This document shows positions 1 through 9,949 of a stretch of DNA of 64,000 bases, one piece after another (within the stretch, counting starts at the first letter, position 1; each line of letters starts with the position of its first letter). A model generated the notes under the pieces. It ran no database searches, was not told the origin of the DNA, and was given only the letters and a program-made list of their open reading frames with translations. The DNA lies in contig NW_019154049.1 in NCBI RefSeq assembly GCF_001653235.2, positions 186,001 to 250,000 of the forward strand. Reading direction: 5' to 3'. Position numbers and translations under genes: made by a program. This stretch comes from Pochonia chlamydosporia 170 (Eukaryota; Ascomycota; Sordariomycetes; Hypocreales; Clavicipitaceae).

Positions 1-67
1 TAAGAAGACGGCCGACTTCGAGTCAAGCATCAAAGCCCTGGGCGACCGACTTGTCGCCGCCTTGTAA
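1..67 (+). CDS. 3' end of a gene entering from the left (unidentified)
   Basis: Reading from base 2, an open frame of 21 codons ends at a TAA at 65-67. The visible tail is Lys/Ala-rich and ends in Arg-Leu-Val-Ala-Ala-Leu, with GC-rich third positions like the real exons nearby. Too little is present to name a family. It could also be chance, since only 21 codons are seen. Confidence 0.4.
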   Translation, partial: KKTADFESSIKALGDRLVAAL

Positions 68-1832
68 ATAAGCAGTTACCTTTTTCGAAGCTGAGGTCCC
101 TGTCAATGCTGTACATAACTAGCTCGTGAATACATATTGCACATAACGAATGCGTTGAAAGTCGTCTTTTGTTGCAACTGATACCCTCTTGGAACGTAAC
201 ACCTCACCCTAATCCCTACGTAACGCCTTGCGGAAGCCTCTTTGAGTTAGGTTTCGCATGAATTATCAGGAATGTCGGGTTGTCAAAATTTGGAGGAAGG
301 CAACACGTCCAAAAGATGCACAGCCCCAAGCTGATAATTCTGGTTCGCTATATAGTGCGCGCATTTATCAGTTTGAGCGGCCGAATGATGCGTTGAACTT
401 CATGTCTGCATGTCACAGCCTAGGCTGGCGTCTCGGCTTTTGAGCGTGAGTCAATTCCCCATCCCGCTGCGTCCTCCGACACCCAACTCGGCTCGTCACT
501 GACCCGTTGTCGGGAAGATTATTAGCTGGTAACAATTGCTTCGGCATACGATGATTAGATGACACTTCGCCCTCAAGAACCGCGACGAGCGAAGCTTGTC
601 CAATTGAGCACATGTTGGCATTCAACGCAATTGGCGGGTGACTCCAAACGGCAATCATCGACCGGGCAAAGGGTAATCATACGCTGCTCGTACGATAATC
701 CAGGGGTATGTCAAGGTATTGTGCCTGCGACTCGGCCGTGATTACCAACATGCACCGATTGAAGATATGATGTTGGAAGCCCAACTCCCAAACCCGACGG
801 GTCTATCCAAGGGATTGGCTCGGACTTCGGACCGGACTAGAAGATTTTCAGCAACTCCATCATGACTTACTAATGTAATATAAGATGGACTTTCGGGGTG
901 TTCCAGGAGGCTCAAATTTTGTCAACTCAGCAAAGAAAGACCAAATCGACATGATATTATAAATCTTTGGACAGCAGGATCGGTCTTTAACATGTTGATA
1001 ACGGGCTTTCCGGGTCACCCTCAAGCATTTTTCCAGCATGTGGGTACGGACATTCCGCGGCCAGACGGCCGTTTCAAGGTCAAGTTACGGACTTTGACGG
1101 ACAGTTCCAACCAACCACATTCGCTCTTTGACCGAGACTTCCGCCACAAGTCCGTTCCTCACCCCTTCGACCAACAATGTTCCCACAGCATAACGAAACA
1201 TAACTCGCTGAATCTCCCCTAATGGGGCCAAACATCCTGGTTCCATGCCGTCATAAACCGCACAATGGGTTGTTATGTCCATACATCCGAATCTGAGTCG
1301 AAGAGGACTTGGAGGACTAACAGGCGAAGGATTCCGGTGTTATTGACGGTCAGACAAGAATTCAAGTACCTTTCGCAGTAAGAGCCTATGCAAAAGTACG
1401 AAATTTGCATTACGAGTATCCCATTTTTCGCCGGATCTATCTGCAGCCGAGCGCGTACATCACCTGGCACACCAGTCACAAATCTCGTCAACCTCCAAAA
1501 GACAACTCATGCCCATTTGCAGAGGGCCAAACAACCAACTGCCGCTAGCAGTGGTGGGTGGGTTTAGTTAGTCGGGACGGCGTTGAGCAATAAATGCCGT
1601 CCCGCCATCACGGACAAGAATGTTCAATGATGTTTACATTACTCGTTTTATCATCCAAGATTTCCCCCAACCCATCGTTTGTGATTGTCTTGAAGAAACA
1701 TTCCATAACTAGCATTCATGTCGATCTAAGACATTTCCGAAAATCGTGGCATCCTTGGCGTTTTAGCTCTCGTTGCAACCGAAAAGCAGTGAAACGACTT
1801 GGCCATCGATATAGCCAAAACTAGTCGTCGCA
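68..1832. other. Intergenic region without a recognisable gene
   Basis: About 1.8 kb. Open frames here are all under 95 codons, lack familiar motifs and do not join through plausible introns. The last few hundred bases must hold the promoter of the drug transporter that starts at 1833. I see no RNA gene or repeat. Confidence 0.6.
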
Positions 1833-3644
1833 ATGACGGCATCAAAGACCGCCAGCGGCGGTGAAGAACCCGTGCTTCCCAGCAAAATCCCATATTGGCG
1901 ACTGGTTGTTGACCAAGCTGGTGTAACTCACGATGTCCTGCACCACGCTTATCCAGGCTCTGGCAGCGAAGCCGATCCATATCTTGTGCAATGGATCCCA
2001 AACGACCCCCGAAACCCCATGGGCTTCAGCAACACCAAAAAATGGTTCATCACCATTACCGTGGCCATCGCCACCCTTGCTGTCTCACTAGTTTCTTCAG
2101 CATACACCGGAGGAATTAAGCAAATCATCATGCAGTTTCATATCAGCCAAGAGGTTGCAACTCTCGGTGTTTCATTGTTCGTGCTGGGCTTCGCCATCGG
2201 GCCGCTGCTGTGGGCACCTTTGAGCGAACTGTTTGGTCGACAGATTCTCTTTATCGGGACCTATGCTTGCCTTACAGCCTTTAATGCTGGCTGTGCTGGT
2301 GCTCAGAATATCTGGACGCTGATCATTCTACGATTTTTCGCTGGCGCTTTCGGCTCATCACCTCTCACCAATGCTGGAGGAACCATTGCGGACATGTTTG
2401 AGCCAGCACAGCGAGGTCTGGCGACTGCCATCTTTGCTGCTGCGCCCTTTCTCGGCCCTGTCCTAGGCCCAGTTGCCGGCGGATTCTTGGGCATGAATGC
2501 TGGCTGGCGATGGGTCATGGGCTTGTTGGCTGCTTTCTCCGGGGCTGTCTGGATTCTCGGGAGTCTCCTTGTTCCTGAAACATATGCTCCGGTCCTCCTT
2601 CGCCAACGTGCTGCCAAGTTGTCCAAGATGACTGGCAAACACTACGTCAGCAAGCTTGACCATGATCGGGGCAAAGTAACCCTCGCAGAGTCCTTCAAGA
2701 CGGCACTATCTCGCCCTTGGATCTTACTTTTCAAGGAGCCGATTGTTCTCCTGCTTTCGGTTTACATGGCTATTGTATATGGCACCTTGTACATGCTATT
2801 CGGTGCGTTTCCCATTGTTTATCAGCAACACCGTGGCTGGAACCAAGGCATTGGTGGCTTAGCGTTCCTTGGAATCATGGTGGGAATGATTGCTGCCGTC
2901 GTGTACACCATATTTTCCAACAAGCAGTACATTGAGACGCAGCGCAAGCACGGTGGCCACGCACCGCCGGAGGCCCGTCTACCACCTACACTTATTGGAT
3001 CGATCGCATTACCGGTTGGTTTATTTTGGTTTGCGTGGACAAATTACGCTTCTATTCACTGGATTGTCAGCATTCTCGCTGGAGTACCCTTCGGTTTCGG
3101 CATGGTTCTGGTCTTCTTGAGTATCATGAACTACCTCATTGACTCCTACACCATCTTTGCCGCATCCGTCTTGGCCGCAAATTCTGTTTTACGATCTCTA
3201 TTTGGGGCCGTCTTTCCTCTGTTTACGTCGTACATGTATGAGGATTTGGGCATTCACTGGGCGTCGTCTATCCCAGCATTCCTAGCTCTTGCTTGTGTCC
3301 CATTCCCATTTCTGTTCTACAAGTATGGGGCTTCTATTCGCGCCAAGTGCAAATTCGCAGCCGAATCAGCAGCTTTCATGGAAAAGCTACGCCAGCAAGT
3401 TCCTCCGGAAGCACCCACTGACTCTGAGAAAATTGACGACACCACCAACCACACGGCTGCGGATTTTTCAAGCGATGACGATACCCGCACAGGCGAAGAA
3501 GAGACAACATATGCCCCAGTCAAAGCAACACGATCTCATGCTTCAGGTCATGCTGAAGTGCCCATCGACTCAGCACTGTACGACGGCAACCCGTACGACA
3601 TTGACAGAGTCAACAGCAATCACTCCTTTGCTGCCAACAAATGA
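1833..3644 (+). CDS. MFS drug:H+ antiporter (DHA1-like), 603 aa
   Basis: Probable plasma-membrane proton antiporter of the major facilitator superfamily, exporting small molecules. Single exon. A hydrophilic N-terminus of about 65 residues leads to helix 1 (after NPMGFSNTKKW). Twelve hydrophobic segments follow. The loop 2-3 signature is LSELFGRQ (residues about 128-135), a GPVLGPVAGG motif in helix 5 fits antiporters, and PPEARLPPT follows the central loop. The C-terminal tail (about 100 residues) is acidic and Ser/Thr-rich, as in fungal polyamine/fluconazole-type exporters. The substrate cannot be read from sequence. The ATG at 1833 is the first in frame and gives the usual N-terminal length. 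The neighbours do not suggest a pathway. Confidence 0.9.
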   Translation: MTASKTASGGEEPVLPSKIPYWRLVVDQAGVTHDVLHHAYPGSGSEADPYLVQWIPNDPRNPMGFSNTKKWFITITVAIATLAVSLVSSAYTGGIKQIIMQFHISQEVATLGVSLFVLGFAIGPLLWAPLSELFGRQILFIGTYACLTAFNAGCAGAQNIWTLIILRFFAGAFGSSPLTNAGGTIADMFEPAQRGLATAIFAAAPFLGPVLGPVAGGFLGMNAGWRWVMGLLAAFSGAVWILGSLLVPETYAPVLLRQRAAKLSKMTGKHYVSKLDHDRGKVTLAESFKTALSRPWILLFKEPIVLLLSVYMAIVYGTLYMLFGAFPIVYQQHRGWNQGIGGLAFLGIMVGMIAAVVYTIFSNKQYIETQRKHGGHAPPEARLPPTLIGSIALPVGLFWFAWTNYASIHWIVSILAGVPFGFGMVLVFLSIMNYLIDSYTIFAASVLAANSVLRSLFGAVFPLFTSYMYEDLGIHWASSIPAFLALACVPFPFLFYKYGASIRAKCKFAAESAAFMEKLRQQVPPEAPTDSEKIDDTTNHTAADFSSDDDTRTGEEETTYAPVKATRSHASGHAEVPIDSALYDGNPYDIDRVNSNHSFAANK

Positions 3645-3986
3645 AAGTAATAGACATCACTACGTAATTTCTTAATTTCTTTTACGTCTCAAAAGATGAG
3701 ATAAGGAACACCACTCATACATTGGATTTCGTTGTTTGCCCAATTTGGTCAAAAGGGCGGTACCACATAGACTATAGCATAGCGGGAATAGGACAATAAC
3801 AAGACACATACATATGTGAATTAAATGAACTTATTATTTCAGTGTTCTAATATGTAACTATGAAAGAGAATGTAAATGACTAAATTATCAGGGCCCAATT
3901 CCTATATCGTGGTTCAGCCGACGTGTGCAGACGTATGCAATTAATATCCGCTCATTCATACAGGTCCCGCGTCTCTGTTGCCACAA
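3645..3986. other. Convergent 3' region between transporter and propeller gene
   Basis: AT-rich, 342 bases between two stop codons on opposite strands. It should hold both 3' UTRs. No gene seen. Confidence 0.6.
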
Positions 3987-5824
3987 TCAATAGTAAATGG
4001 GCTTCTGGGGGTCGGTCAAATCGAAGATGACCGCGCTGTGGGGTCGCTGTTGGTGGTATGTGTCAGAATATGCTATAGGTACTCATGTTTGATGGTGAGG
4101 AACACTTACAGCGCCGCCCCTGGTTTTAGTGAAGATGTTCTCGAAATCAATGGTCCGGTTAAAGCTCAATGCACCATTGGGGAGAATGTCAATCCAGTGA
4201 CCCTTGTAGTCGCCAGGGGTGTTGAGAACGGAAATCTTTTCGGGTTGTTAGTGAGCACATTGCCATCAGGCTTTACAATGGGAACTTACGTCTCCTGCCT
4301 GGACAAAGTATCCAGTGACCAAAAGGTTCTTCTTATCGGGAGAGATCTTGACGTAGTGGGGTCCAATGATGGGTTGAGTCTCGTCGGGATTGTCGAGTCG
4401 CTTGACATTCTTCAAGTCTGAGATATCCAAGGCTGCCACGTGGTTACCAAGGGTAATGGTAAAGTAAGCCCATTTGCCATCATCGGTGATGTCTGAATAG
4501 ATGGCGACAGAGTCTTTGGCTTTGTCTCCAAGATCGTAGAGAAGTTCAGCCACGCCTTGCTTGCCATTGGCATCCTTTCTGAAGGGATAGATAATCCAGA
4601 CTTGGCCGGGGTTGACAGCACTATGGTCTTGTTTAGCTCTTGTTTTGTGGAAGCTTGTACTTTTGGGGGCTTCAACTCACGTAGCAAGCGCGGCACTCTC
4701 CTTGTTGCCGGGGATAAACTTAACATCTTGAATACCGCCGCCCTACCAAAGGTTAGCCTTTACTCCTAGCCCTAGAACAAATATGGCTTACATGAGGAAT
4801 TTGGATGGTTGAGATGATTTTGCGACTGTCCAAGGCCCATAGACGAAGAGTGTTTGCCTTTTGGATTCCAAGAGCGGACACAGGTTTGAGAATAGTGAGA
4901 GGAACAACAAAGTCAGAGGTAAGAATAATGTTGTTTTCAAAGTCAACACTGAGGCCGTGGGGTGTGAATTGCTCGCCCAGAATGTTGAGCTATTCTTCAA
5001 GTTAGCATTATTGATGCGTCTTTCTTTCCGGAATGGGACGTACGGTTCCTTCAACATCCTCGGGCCACTCATGGATGATGTTACCACCGGCATCGGTCTC
5101 GACTAATCGTCCAGGGGAGCTTCCCACAGCGCTGCCCATGTAGGTAATAAAGAAGCCACTGCAAAAGCTCTGTTAGTATGTCGCCCTGCCTTCTTCCGAT
5201 ACTGAAACGTACCCCTCTGGTTTGGCTCGGATCTCATCAGTAATCGAACTCAGCAGAGCCCGATTGCTGTGAGCAAACTTGGGATGATATGGGTCGCTGG
5301 AATCCCAATAAAATGCAGTATCCTGTGTTTTGAGAAGTGACAGCAAGCCACCACCAACAAGGGTCTTTCCATCCAATGATGTACCCAAATGATGAGGAGA
5401 GTTTCCACTGGTTGGAACATCGGAGATGTGAATAATTGTTCCAAATGTATCCTATGTTACTTAGCAGAAGATACAATCGTGACGAAGCATCTATACATAC
5501 ATCATCCAAACTGACAGTGACCAAAAAGTCTTTGTGGTTGTTGTCACCGGCACCGGTCCAGAAGTGGCCAACCTTCTTGGGCTTAATGTTGGAAACCTCG
5601 AATGGTGGACTATCGATGGGGGGCGTCGGCAGTTGGAGAATAGGCAACGGCGGAGCGTTAGACGCCAAAGGCTCCGTAACACCAGGAATTGCCGGGATAA
5701 GGGGTGGAAGACTCAGGCCGAGAGGGTCTCGCTTCGCTGCGGTACGGGTGCCATCAACGGGACTGCCCAAGGCAAAGTTTGCAATGCTGCCGAGCAGTAA
5801 AATGGGACTCGCCGTGCTCTTCAT
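3987..5824 (-). CDS. Secreted selenium-binding-protein/methanethiol-oxidase-like beta-propeller, 484 aa
   Basis: Eight exons; introns at 5452-5500, 5159-5212, 4990-5043, 4743-4791, 4621-4680, 4236-4289 and 4047-4109 (49-63 nt), and the phases close to 485 codons. The start at 5824 gives a clear signal peptide (MKSTASPILLLGS..ALG). A Lys-Arg (AAKR, residues about 28-31) looks like a Kex2 propeptide site. The rest resembles the SBP56/methanethiol-oxidase propeller: SSPGRLVE, HEWPEDVEG, HGLSVD..NNIILTSDF, GGIQDVKFIPG, and GPHYVKISPDKK near the C-terminus. SBP56 proteins are mostly intracellular, so the secretion signal is unusual. An in-frame ATG at 5854 would add 10 residues in front of the signal and is less likely. 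The SBP-fold assignment is from recognition of motifs; enzymatic activity is not shown. Confidence 0.7.
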
Positions 5825-7655
5825 GTTGAGGGTGTTGTGAGAGATTTTGAGCAAGATTGGAAGGAGATTGTGCCTGACTGAGATGAAAAAGACAGCAAAG
5901 TGAGCAAGTTATCGAGCTATATATCATTGCCGTGCCCCTCGAGAACTACAACATGTTTTTCTCCTATCCACCCATGTCCTGATGATGTTGTCGTCTAAAA
6001 TTCAGTCATTGGCGCTGGTATGGTGCAATTGGCCCATCGTGACAGCAGCTGTTGCTTTTTCTCAAGATTTACCATTGGATGTCAACCGAATCCCGATTCA
6101 TACGTCTTATCTGGAGTAACGAAGCAGGGGGTTTTCTGCGGCTTTGCTCTACTCTTCAGCATCCTCATGCTTAATCCGTACAGTCTCGACCAATCACGGC
6201 AGTTGGAAGATCGGTTGCCGCCTCATTCTCCCAGACGATGACGGAATATGCATGTCTCGCTGATCGATTCCAACTACACCATATTGAGAAGGGCATATTT
6301 GGCAGAGCGCTCATAATAGGAGCTTCAGAGGTCAAAGAAGGCTTCTTTCGGCCAATTATTCCCAATGGAGAGCGCCACAAATTTCCAGTTCCTACCATGG
6401 TACTTGCTTTTATACAGGATCCTCATGGGCTAGTCGGATTAGAAGCAAGGTACGAAGTGAGTTTGACCACAATATGACACAGTAGTGTTGTGTGTGAATA
6501 GAGCGATTACAGAACAGCGATTTTTACAGCAGCCTGATTCTATTCTAACCCTCTCTTTTGTTCCTTCAAGGAAGAAACTCTGTGGTTGGGAGCCGTCTTC
6601 AAACTACTGGAGAACTCGTGTCACAACGATGGCACGGGCGGATTCGGCGCTCAATCATCAGCGAACTAGTGCATAGCTCTCGGTGTGTTAAATTGCAAGC
6701 TTAACTTGTTTAAGCTTCAAAGTAAAGAGTTAGGCAACAGTGCTTTGTACTGTAGGTAAGATTTTATCGAGACAAGACGAGTCTAGTAAATCCAACAAGG
6801 CAGTTCTCAAGCTTGTGCGTATTTGCCGCACCCCTGGCCTATGGCGTGATCCACTACTGAAGCACGTCGTTCCAATCCACCAAACCAGACTTACCAACAT
6901 CAGCAAAATGTCTGGCGGCAACTTGGGCCAGCCGGCATTAGTATGGGAATTCGCATTGTTAGCTGTATTTGTTTAACTCATTGTTTCTGCACGAATGTCT
7001 CATCGCAATTTCCTCATATGGCGTTGTTTTCTGCTCCCAGAGTTAGTTAGCTCTAGTCCTAGGCATGTGCATTTCTGGAACCGTGTAGATGACAAAATGT
7101 CACCATAATAGTTCAGTTTGATGCCACTTACAGCTGTCGATCTCAATATAAGCAAAAAAAAGTAATCTTTATCGCCACTTACGGTATTGTGCATGATGCA
7201 AGCTTTGGTATGAGTATCTTGCATATTAAATTGCTTCCACGTTAGATTCCAAATCACCAGTAGCTATGGGCAAGGCGTCTAGTACAATGCCCCGCCGTGT
7301 CGGCAGCAGAGACAAAAGAGTTTCAATTACCAAATGCACTGTTAAACAGCGGGAGATTAAAAGTATTAAAGAGTTCAAATATGTAACCTTTCGCGTAGTA
7401 TGCTATAATAGATTGCAATATGTCGGAGTACATGTATGCCTAGATGTCAGGTTGGCAATACCTCTGGATTTAGACTTTGAAAGCCTCGTCAACATTGAAC
7501 CCCCACTAGAATTGACACTCAGATCAGATATCTAGTCAAGTCCACGCCCTATAATGACATCCACCATAGTTGAGCCTCCACAAGATCACACCACTTGATC
7601 CATTGTGTTAACGGAACACCAGCATCTAAATTATTAAGTAAATTCGTACGATAAT
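5825..7655. other. Intergenic region, no supported gene
   Basis: About 1.8 kb with only short frames. One at 6238-6477 is ATG-initiated but matches nothing I recognise. An AAGCTTAA inverted repeat lies at 6697-6717 (listed separately). The right end must carry the promoter of the aminotransferase. Confidence 0.55.
6697..6717. repeat. Inverted repeat AAGCTTAA-N5-TTAAGCTT
   Basis: Perfect 8-bp arms at 6697-6704 and 6710-6717 with a 5-nt spacer. A similar AAGCTTA inverted repeat lies upstream of the FAD oxidoreductase gene at 17973-17998. Function unknown; it could be a dimeric factor site or chance in AT-rich DNA. Confidence 0.5.
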
Positions 7656-8837
7656 ATGCCTCAGCAACGACCAAGACGAGTGCAGAGACTACAGGGAATT
7701 GGGGTAGATCAAATGGGAGCCATTGGCGACTCTGTGACAAATGACATTGACCTTCTTCGACTGGAAAACCTGGACACGGACATCCCCCCAGATGAAGAAG
7801 CGGTGGCTCGAACAAGACGCGCCGCAACGACAGACGACGACAACAGCTATCTGCCTTTTACCGGACAGAAGCATCTCCGCCTGGTAGCAGCAGAACATGT
7901 CTCTCGAGTCGCGGGGGTTCCTTATTCCCCTGATCAGAATTGCGTCATTTCCAGCGGGGGCCTATCTGGGATCCTAAATGTCCTCTTGGCAACTATCGAC
8001 GAAGGAGACGAAGTCATCGTCACAGACCCCACGTACATTGGCTTGACTAACCGCATTGTGCTGGCTGGCGGTCTTCCCAAGTATGTGCCGTTTGTCTTTG
8101 ACCCGTCGAAACCTTGGAAGATTGACCAGGATGCTCTTCGAAATGCCGTGACACCCAGGACTAAAGCCATGCTGCTCATGTCTCCATCGATGCCATCCGG
8201 CGGCTACTTTGACAAGGACGATTGGCACCTCGTAGCCGAGCTTTGCGTTGGAAATGATCTTTGGCTCATTCTCGACACGGCAATGGAAAGACTAGTATTC
8301 GACGGACGTGAGGTAATACATCCAGCCGGGCTGCCTGGTATGGCAGAGAGAACCATTACCATAGGCTCCTCAGCAAAGGAGCTACGAATGATTGGATGGC
8401 GCGTAGGTTGGATTGTTGGACCCGACACCGTCATGGCAGATATTGCCACAGTTTCCATGGCGAACGTGGTCGTTCCAGTAGGCATTGCCCAAGACGCAGT
8501 TGCCATTGCTCTGGAGAAATCTCAGACGACGCTGCAACCCTATGTAGAGGAACTCCAAGCCAGGCGAGACAAGGTCATCTCTGAGCTGGAGGGACTTCCC
8601 ATCGGTATTCCTGCCGGAGGCTGGAGTCTTTTATTGCGGGTGAGTGACTACGGGTTCACAGGACAAACAGCATCAGAGAGATTGTTGAAAGAGGGTGTCT
8701 GTGCCACAGGAATGAAAGGCTGGGGGACAGAACACGGGGCTCAATATGTTCGATTCGTTTTCTCCAACGAACCAGTGAATCGCTTACACGGACTTGGATC
8801 ACGGGTTCGAGCTGCGCTGGGCATAAATTCGACCTAG
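7656..8837 (+). CDS. Class I/II PLP-fold aminotransferase-like protein, 393 aa
   Basis: Fold-type I aminotransferase family, intronless. The Schiff-base lysine is in SSAKELRMIGWRVGW (compare the family S-x-S-K-x-x-x-x-x-G-x-R), and the C-terminal carboxylate-binding arginine fits YVRFVFS. The glycine-rich cofactor loop fits SSGGLSGIL. Two usual pyridoxal-phosphate contacts differ: the NPxNPTG motif reads SPSMPSGG, so the Asn is Met, and the D-x-x-Y motif reads LDTAME, so the Tyr is Met while the Asp is kept. Reaction and substrate are therefore uncertain; an amino-acid transaminase, a lyase-type PLP enzyme or a member of a subfamily with this pattern are all possible. About 8 kb left of the UstYa block, so cluster membership is only possible. 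ATG 7656 is the first in frame. Confidence 0.85.
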   Translation: MPQQRPRRVQRLQGIGVDQMGAIGDSVTNDIDLLRLENLDTDIPPDEEAVARTRRAATTDDDNSYLPFTGQKHLRLVAAEHVSRVAGVPYSPDQNCVISSGGLSGILNVLLATIDEGDEVIVTDPTYIGLTNRIVLAGGLPKYVPFVFDPSKPWKIDQDALRNAVTPRTKAMLLMSPSMPSGGYFDKDDWHLVAELCVGNDLWLILDTAMERLVFDGREVIHPAGLPGMAERTITIGSSAKELRMIGWRVGWIVGPDTVMADIATVSMANVVVPVGIAQDAVAIALEKSQTTLQPYVEELQARRDKVISELEGLPIGIPAGGWSLLLRVSDYGFTGQTASERLLKEGVCATGMKGWGTEHGAQYVRFVFSNEPVNRLHGLGSRVRAALGINST

Positions 8838-9949
8838 CCAGCAAGGTGAAGATGTGGCTCATTTGATATGACGGAAAACGCGGTAACAGCAAAGCAAGAA
8901 CCAAAGCACGTATGTATTCATGATTAGCAGGCAGTGCCAGATGTGTGGCAGTCTAGCTTTGTTTTTTGCAACCCAGAGTTACAATACACGATGCAACATT
9001 AGTCAACCCTCGCACAAGGGCTGAGATGTTCCTTCCTAGACACGGATAAAGACACAATGGAATTTACTATCTACAAATTAAATAGCCGCTTTTATATTCA
9101 CCTGAGGAAGAAACGAGCGCCCTCTAGCAAATGGACTGAGTGTATGTTGTGGTAGAGCACACATCGCTACCCTACACGATTGACCAGATTAATGTTGCCT
9201 GTCAATTTGACTCAACCCAAACAGACCCGCTTGTAGTGTAATAACAGGGGCGAATTTTTTTCGACATCATCTGTCTGGTACCATATCCCATCGATTACTA
9301 AATGGTAGCACTCGAATCGAATTATGATGGTGTCGCATCGAGCCAGTTGACGGGTTGGGTTTTGAGGTTGGCATTGATCACAACTGCCTTGGCACAAGGA
9401 CCTTGAACAGGCGGATGCCAGCAGAATAGGCTAAATGCCACTTGACTTTTGGTGGCTGCACGCTTGCAACCTGAATTGTCAAGATTGGACGTTGAAGCCC
9501 ACATGGAAGGGTTGGTCAGCTTGACCCCAGTGCCATCATTGAACCTTGAATCTGCTTCGATGTTGACCAGTTGAATTACGATTCCCCGGTCTCCGGCCAA
9601 ACCTCAAGCGGACTTGACTGGACCTGACTTTACCAATTCAAATGTTGACGCTTAAACGCTGGACCACATGCGGACTTGACACATGCATACGGGGATGCGC
9701 AACAGACATCTAATATAACCTGGTTAATATCGGTGTGGCCATCTCGACCTTGCCATTGAAGCTTTTTATTCCCATTGGAAACTCATCATCAGTTCCTGCA
9801 CATATACACGTCAAGTCGATGCGTCCCCGCGTCTGCCGTCTCATGTGTCGCATCACAGACGAGACACCATCGGCCTTGACACCTAGCCTCATCAAATTCC
9901 TCTCGCCAACCCTCTTTGATTCTGCAATCCTTAAACTTTTGCCATCTAG
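8838..9949. other. Intergenic region upstream of the Zn2Cys6 regulator
   Basis: 1.1 kb with no gene. The right half (9347-9680) holds an unusual density of TTGAC pentamers and a direct repeat, listed separately. Confidence 0.6.
9347..9680 (+). promoter_or_regulatory. TTGAC-rich promoter stretch with two GCGGACTTGAC copies
   Basis: TTGAC occurs on the plus strand at 9347, 9442, 9521, 9563, 9614, 9645 and 9676, and once on the minus strand (9478-9482). Two exact 11-mers GCGGACTTGAC lie at 9608-9618 and 9670-9680, 62 bp apart. About 270 bp further on is the start codon of a Zn2Cys6 protein, a family that commonly binds CGG-containing sites. Autoregulation is an inference. Confidence 0.4.

Noticed and set aside
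6238..6477. 79-codon plus frame upstream of the aminotransferase
   Set aside because: No convincing family match and no joining exons; left as intergenic.
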